The notes under the pieces are model-generated. The model was not told the DNA's origin. It saw only the letters and a program-made list of their open reading frames with translations, and ran no database searches. From CAG-1782 sp964418255 (lineage in GTDB: Bacteria; Bacillota; Clostridia; Christensenellales; DTU072), in assembly GCA_964418255.1 (NCBI GenBank), contig CAYQKV010000005.1, positions 62,001 through 126,000 on the forward strand: DNA of 64,000 nucleotides, in the 5' to 3' direction. The position numbers were made by a program, and so were the translations under genes. Below are positions 62,189 to 64,000 of the stretch, piece after piece (the stretch's first letter is position 1; the number at the start of each line of letters is the position of its first letter).

Positions 62189-62228
62189 ATAATTTTAAGG
62201 CTTTTTCTTCTTAAAATTTCTTCCTTTC

Positions 62229-62273
62229 GAAAAAATTTTTCCGCGTCGCCCAGTCTTTCTCTTTGCGGCGCGG
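62229..62273 (-). terminator. Possible terminator after ftsY
   Basis: CCGCG-CGC pairs with GCG-CGCGG with one mismatch, followed by A and T runs on the minus strand, just past the ftsY stop. Confidence 0.4.
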
Positions 62274-62284
62274 TAAATTTCTCC

Positions 62285-63178
62285 TTATAAAATGGCGTTT
62301 ACGAAATCTTCCGCGTTAAACGGCAGCAAGTCGTCTATCTTCTCGCCCACTCCGATGTACGTTACCGGCATTTCGTATTCCGCGCTTATCGCCATAACCA
62401 CGCCGCCTTTTGCCGTTCCGTCGAGTTTGGTAAGAATTATTCCGTCTATATCTATCGCCTCGTCAAACACTTCAACCTGGCTTACCGCGTTCTGTCCCGT
62501 AGTTGCGTCAAGCACGATAAAACTTCTCTTATCTGCATTCGGAAGTTCTCTGTCTATTACCCTGTTGATTTTTTCAAGCTCGTTCATCAGGTTCTTTTTA
62601 TTGTGCAACCTACCCGCTGTATCCACTATAAGCACGTCGGTTTTCTTTGCTTTCATAGACGCTATCGCGTCGAAAACCACCGCCGCCGGGTCGCTGCCTT
62701 CGTTATGTTTAACTATTCTCACGCCCGCTCTTTCCGCCCATATTTCAAGTTGTTCGCTTGCCGCCGCGCGGAACGTATCCGCCGCCGCGACGATTACGCT
62801 TTTGCCCCGTTCTTTGAAAAGGTTGGCGAGTTTACCGACCGCCGTCGTCTTGCCTACGCCGTTTACGCCCGCTATAAGAAGTACGAGCGGATATTCGTAT
62901 TCGGGAATTTCGTAATCGATTGACTCAATAAGAATTCTTCTGAGTTCTTCTTTCGCTCTTTCAGGCTCGGTGATTTTCTTTCTGAAAAGAGCGTCCCTGA
63001 GTTCTTCGATTATGCTTTCCGTCGCTGTTACGCCCATATCTGCGGCAATCAACGCGTTTTCAAGTTCCTCGTAAAACTCGTCGTCGAGATTTTTTGCCTT
63101 AAACGCCTCGAATATCTTTTTCGAAATATTCTCTTTCGTTTTCAGTAAGCCCTGTTTGATTTTATTGAAGAATCCCAT
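62285..63178 (-). CDS. ftsY: Signal recognition particle receptor FtsY
   Basis: A 297-residue FtsY with a short N-terminal part and no acidic A domain, as in many Bacillota. The NG domain shows GVNGVGKTTAVGKLA (P-loop), AADTFRAAASEQLEIWA, VDTAGRLHNKKNLMNELEK, DATTGQNAVSQVEVF and ILTKLDGTAKGGVVM. FtsY is the membrane receptor that docks SRP-bound ribosomes with the Sec translocon, with both GTPases acting together. GGAGG lies before the ATG. It follows smc by 23 bases; an smc-ftsY order is common. Confidence 0.96.
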   Translation of the reverse strand: MGFFNKIKQGLLKTKENISKKIFEAFKAKNLDDEFYEELENALIAADMGVTATESIIEELRDALFRKKITEPERAKEELRRILIESIDYEIPEYEYPLVLLIAGVNGVGKTTAVGKLANLFKERGKSVIVAAADTFRAAASEQLEIWAERAGVRIVKHNEGSDPAAVVFDAIASMKAKKTDVLIVDTAGRLHNKKNLMNELEKINRVIDRELPNADKRSFIVLDATTGQNAVSQVEVFDEAIDIDGIILTKLDGTAKGGVVMAISAEYEMPVTYIGVGEKIDDLLPFNAEDFVNAIL

Positions 63179-63201
63179 TTTCGACCTCCGTATAATTTCG
63201 A

Positions 63202-64000
63202 TTAACCGCCGTTATTTGCTTTTTCCGCAATTTGCAACGCTTCGCTCAGTTTAACAGAGAACACCTTGCTCACGCCCTTTTCCTGCATCGTTATTCCGTA
63301 AAGTTCGTTGGCGAGTTCCATAGTGGGTTTACGGTGACTAACGATAATAAACTGCGTATTTCTGCTGAATTTGCGCAGATATTTTGCGTAAACCGACGAG
63401 TTGCTGTCGTCAAGCGGCGCGTCGACTTCGTCGAGTATACAGAACGGCACGGGATTGAGTTTTATTATCGCGAAAATTATAGCAATCGCGGTAAGCGCCC
63501 TTTCTCCGCCGCTCAACAAGTCGATATTCTGCAATTTCTTGCCCGGCGGTTCTGCCTCTATGATTATGCCTGCGTCGAGCACGCTTTCTCCGTACGCCGT
63601 ATCCAAATCCAGTCTGCCTTTTCCACCGTCGAACATTTCGCTGAAAACCGAAGCGAAATTCTCTTTGATTTTTGCAAAGCTCTCGGAGAAATTCGTTTCC
63701 ATTTTCTTCGTCAAATCTTGAATCGTATCGTTGTGCATATTTATTGCCTTCAACACGTCGTCGTAATGTACTTTTATTCCGGCATATTCTTCTTTGAGCG
63801 CGGCAAGGTCGCTCACAGCCATTTCGTTGACTTCTCCGAGTTTTACGAGCTCTTTTTTGAGGTTCTTCGTCTCCTGAACTCCCGCAGAATCCGAATATCC
63901 CTCTATCTTCATCGCGCACGCGGTCTCATAATCGAGCCCGTATTCTTCCTTCACCTTTTCACGAGCGCCGTCTATTTCCTTTTTAAGATTTTCCATCATA
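63202..64000 (-). CDS. smc: Chromosome segregation protein SMC, C-terminal part (start outside window)
   Basis: The last 265 or so residues of SMC; the frame is open at the right edge, so the N-terminal ATPase half and most coiled coil are missing. Visible are the end of the C-terminal coiled coil (residues about 1-110 of this part), the ABC signature LLSGGERALTAIAIIFAI, Walker B FCILDEVDAPLDDSN and the D/H-loop region FIIVSHRKPTMELAN. SMC with ScpA and ScpB forms the loop-extruding complex for chromosome segregation. Confidence 0.95.
   Translation of the reverse strand, partial: MMENLKKEIDGAREKVKEEYGLDYETACAMKIEGYSDSAGVQETKNLKKELVKLGEVNEMAVSDLAALKEEYAGIKVHYDDVLKAINMHNDTIQDLTKKMETNFSESFAKIKENFASVFSEMFDGGKGRLDLDTAYGESVLDAGIIIEAEPPGKKLQNIDLLSGGERALTAIAIIFAIIKLNPVPFCILDEVDAPLDDSNSSVYAKYLRKFSRNTQFIIVSHRKPTMELANELYGITMQEKGVSKVFSVKLSEALQIAEKANNGG

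Overview
The window looks like chromosomal DNA of an uncultured, probably gut-type member of the Clostridia (Bacillota). This is inferred from the HemZ-type radical SAM protein with its clostridial metallo-hydrolase partner, the infC-rpmI-rplT operon with an AUU-type start, an FMN riboswitch in front of an ECF riboflavin transporter subunit, strong GGAGG ribosome binding sites, TTGACA/TATAAT promoters, and tandem PPi- and ATP-type phosphofructokinases. A finer placement (for example Christensenellales) would be a guess. No phage, insertion sequence, CRISPR array, rRNA gene or replication origin was seen.

Layout. (1) 1-2154: the 5' part of a BspA-like leucine-rich-repeat lipoprotein that runs off the left edge. 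(2) 2299-6881: a compact minus-strand operon thyA-folA-icd-MBL hydrolase-hemZ. (3) 7067-10789: a single plus-strand gene for a 1240-residue SF1 helicase fused to a PD-(D/E)XK-like nuclease, with its own promoter. (4) 10865-15656: a minus-strand operon tsaE-tsaB-rimI-alpha/beta hydrolase-murF-ddl, joining tRNA t6A formation, ribosomal protein acetylation and D-Ala-D-Ala addition to peptidoglycan precursors. (5) 15744-16752: ribU under an FMN riboswitch with a terminator. (6) 16790-40863: 24 kb holding only three exported proteins, a 4457-residue Ig-like/MBG lipoprotein and a coupled pair (3091 and 400 residues) anchored by C-terminal membrane helices. (7) 41061-56728: minus-strand housekeeping and metabolism (thrS, infC-rpmI-rplT, trmH-type methyltransferase, yebC, proA, pfkA, PPi-pfk, typA) with membrane or exported proteins of unknown role and a GLUG-like lipoprotein. 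(8) 56932-61051: murG, an exported beta-rich protein, a GNAT acetyltransferase and an mscS channel. (9) 61454-62107: six CCA-encoding tRNA genes in one unit. (10) 62285-64000: ftsY and the C-terminal end of smc.

How the parts fit. Most of the window is core growth machinery: translation, cell wall precursors, glycolysis, one-carbon metabolism and protein targeting. Inserted in it is an unusually large investment in cell-surface protein: five exported beta-rich proteins take up close to half of the window. The most unusual points are a C-terminal juxtamembrane module shared by the two adjacent TM-anchored proteins, probable AUU starts on two different genes, a MurF ligase whose N-terminal domain is replaced by membrane helices, a PfkA lacking its conserved metal-binding Asp, and a tsaE transcript predicted to be leaderless. 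Start sites were chosen by ribosome binding sites where the longest frame was not the best supported; all promoter, terminator and RNA-structure calls were made by eye.
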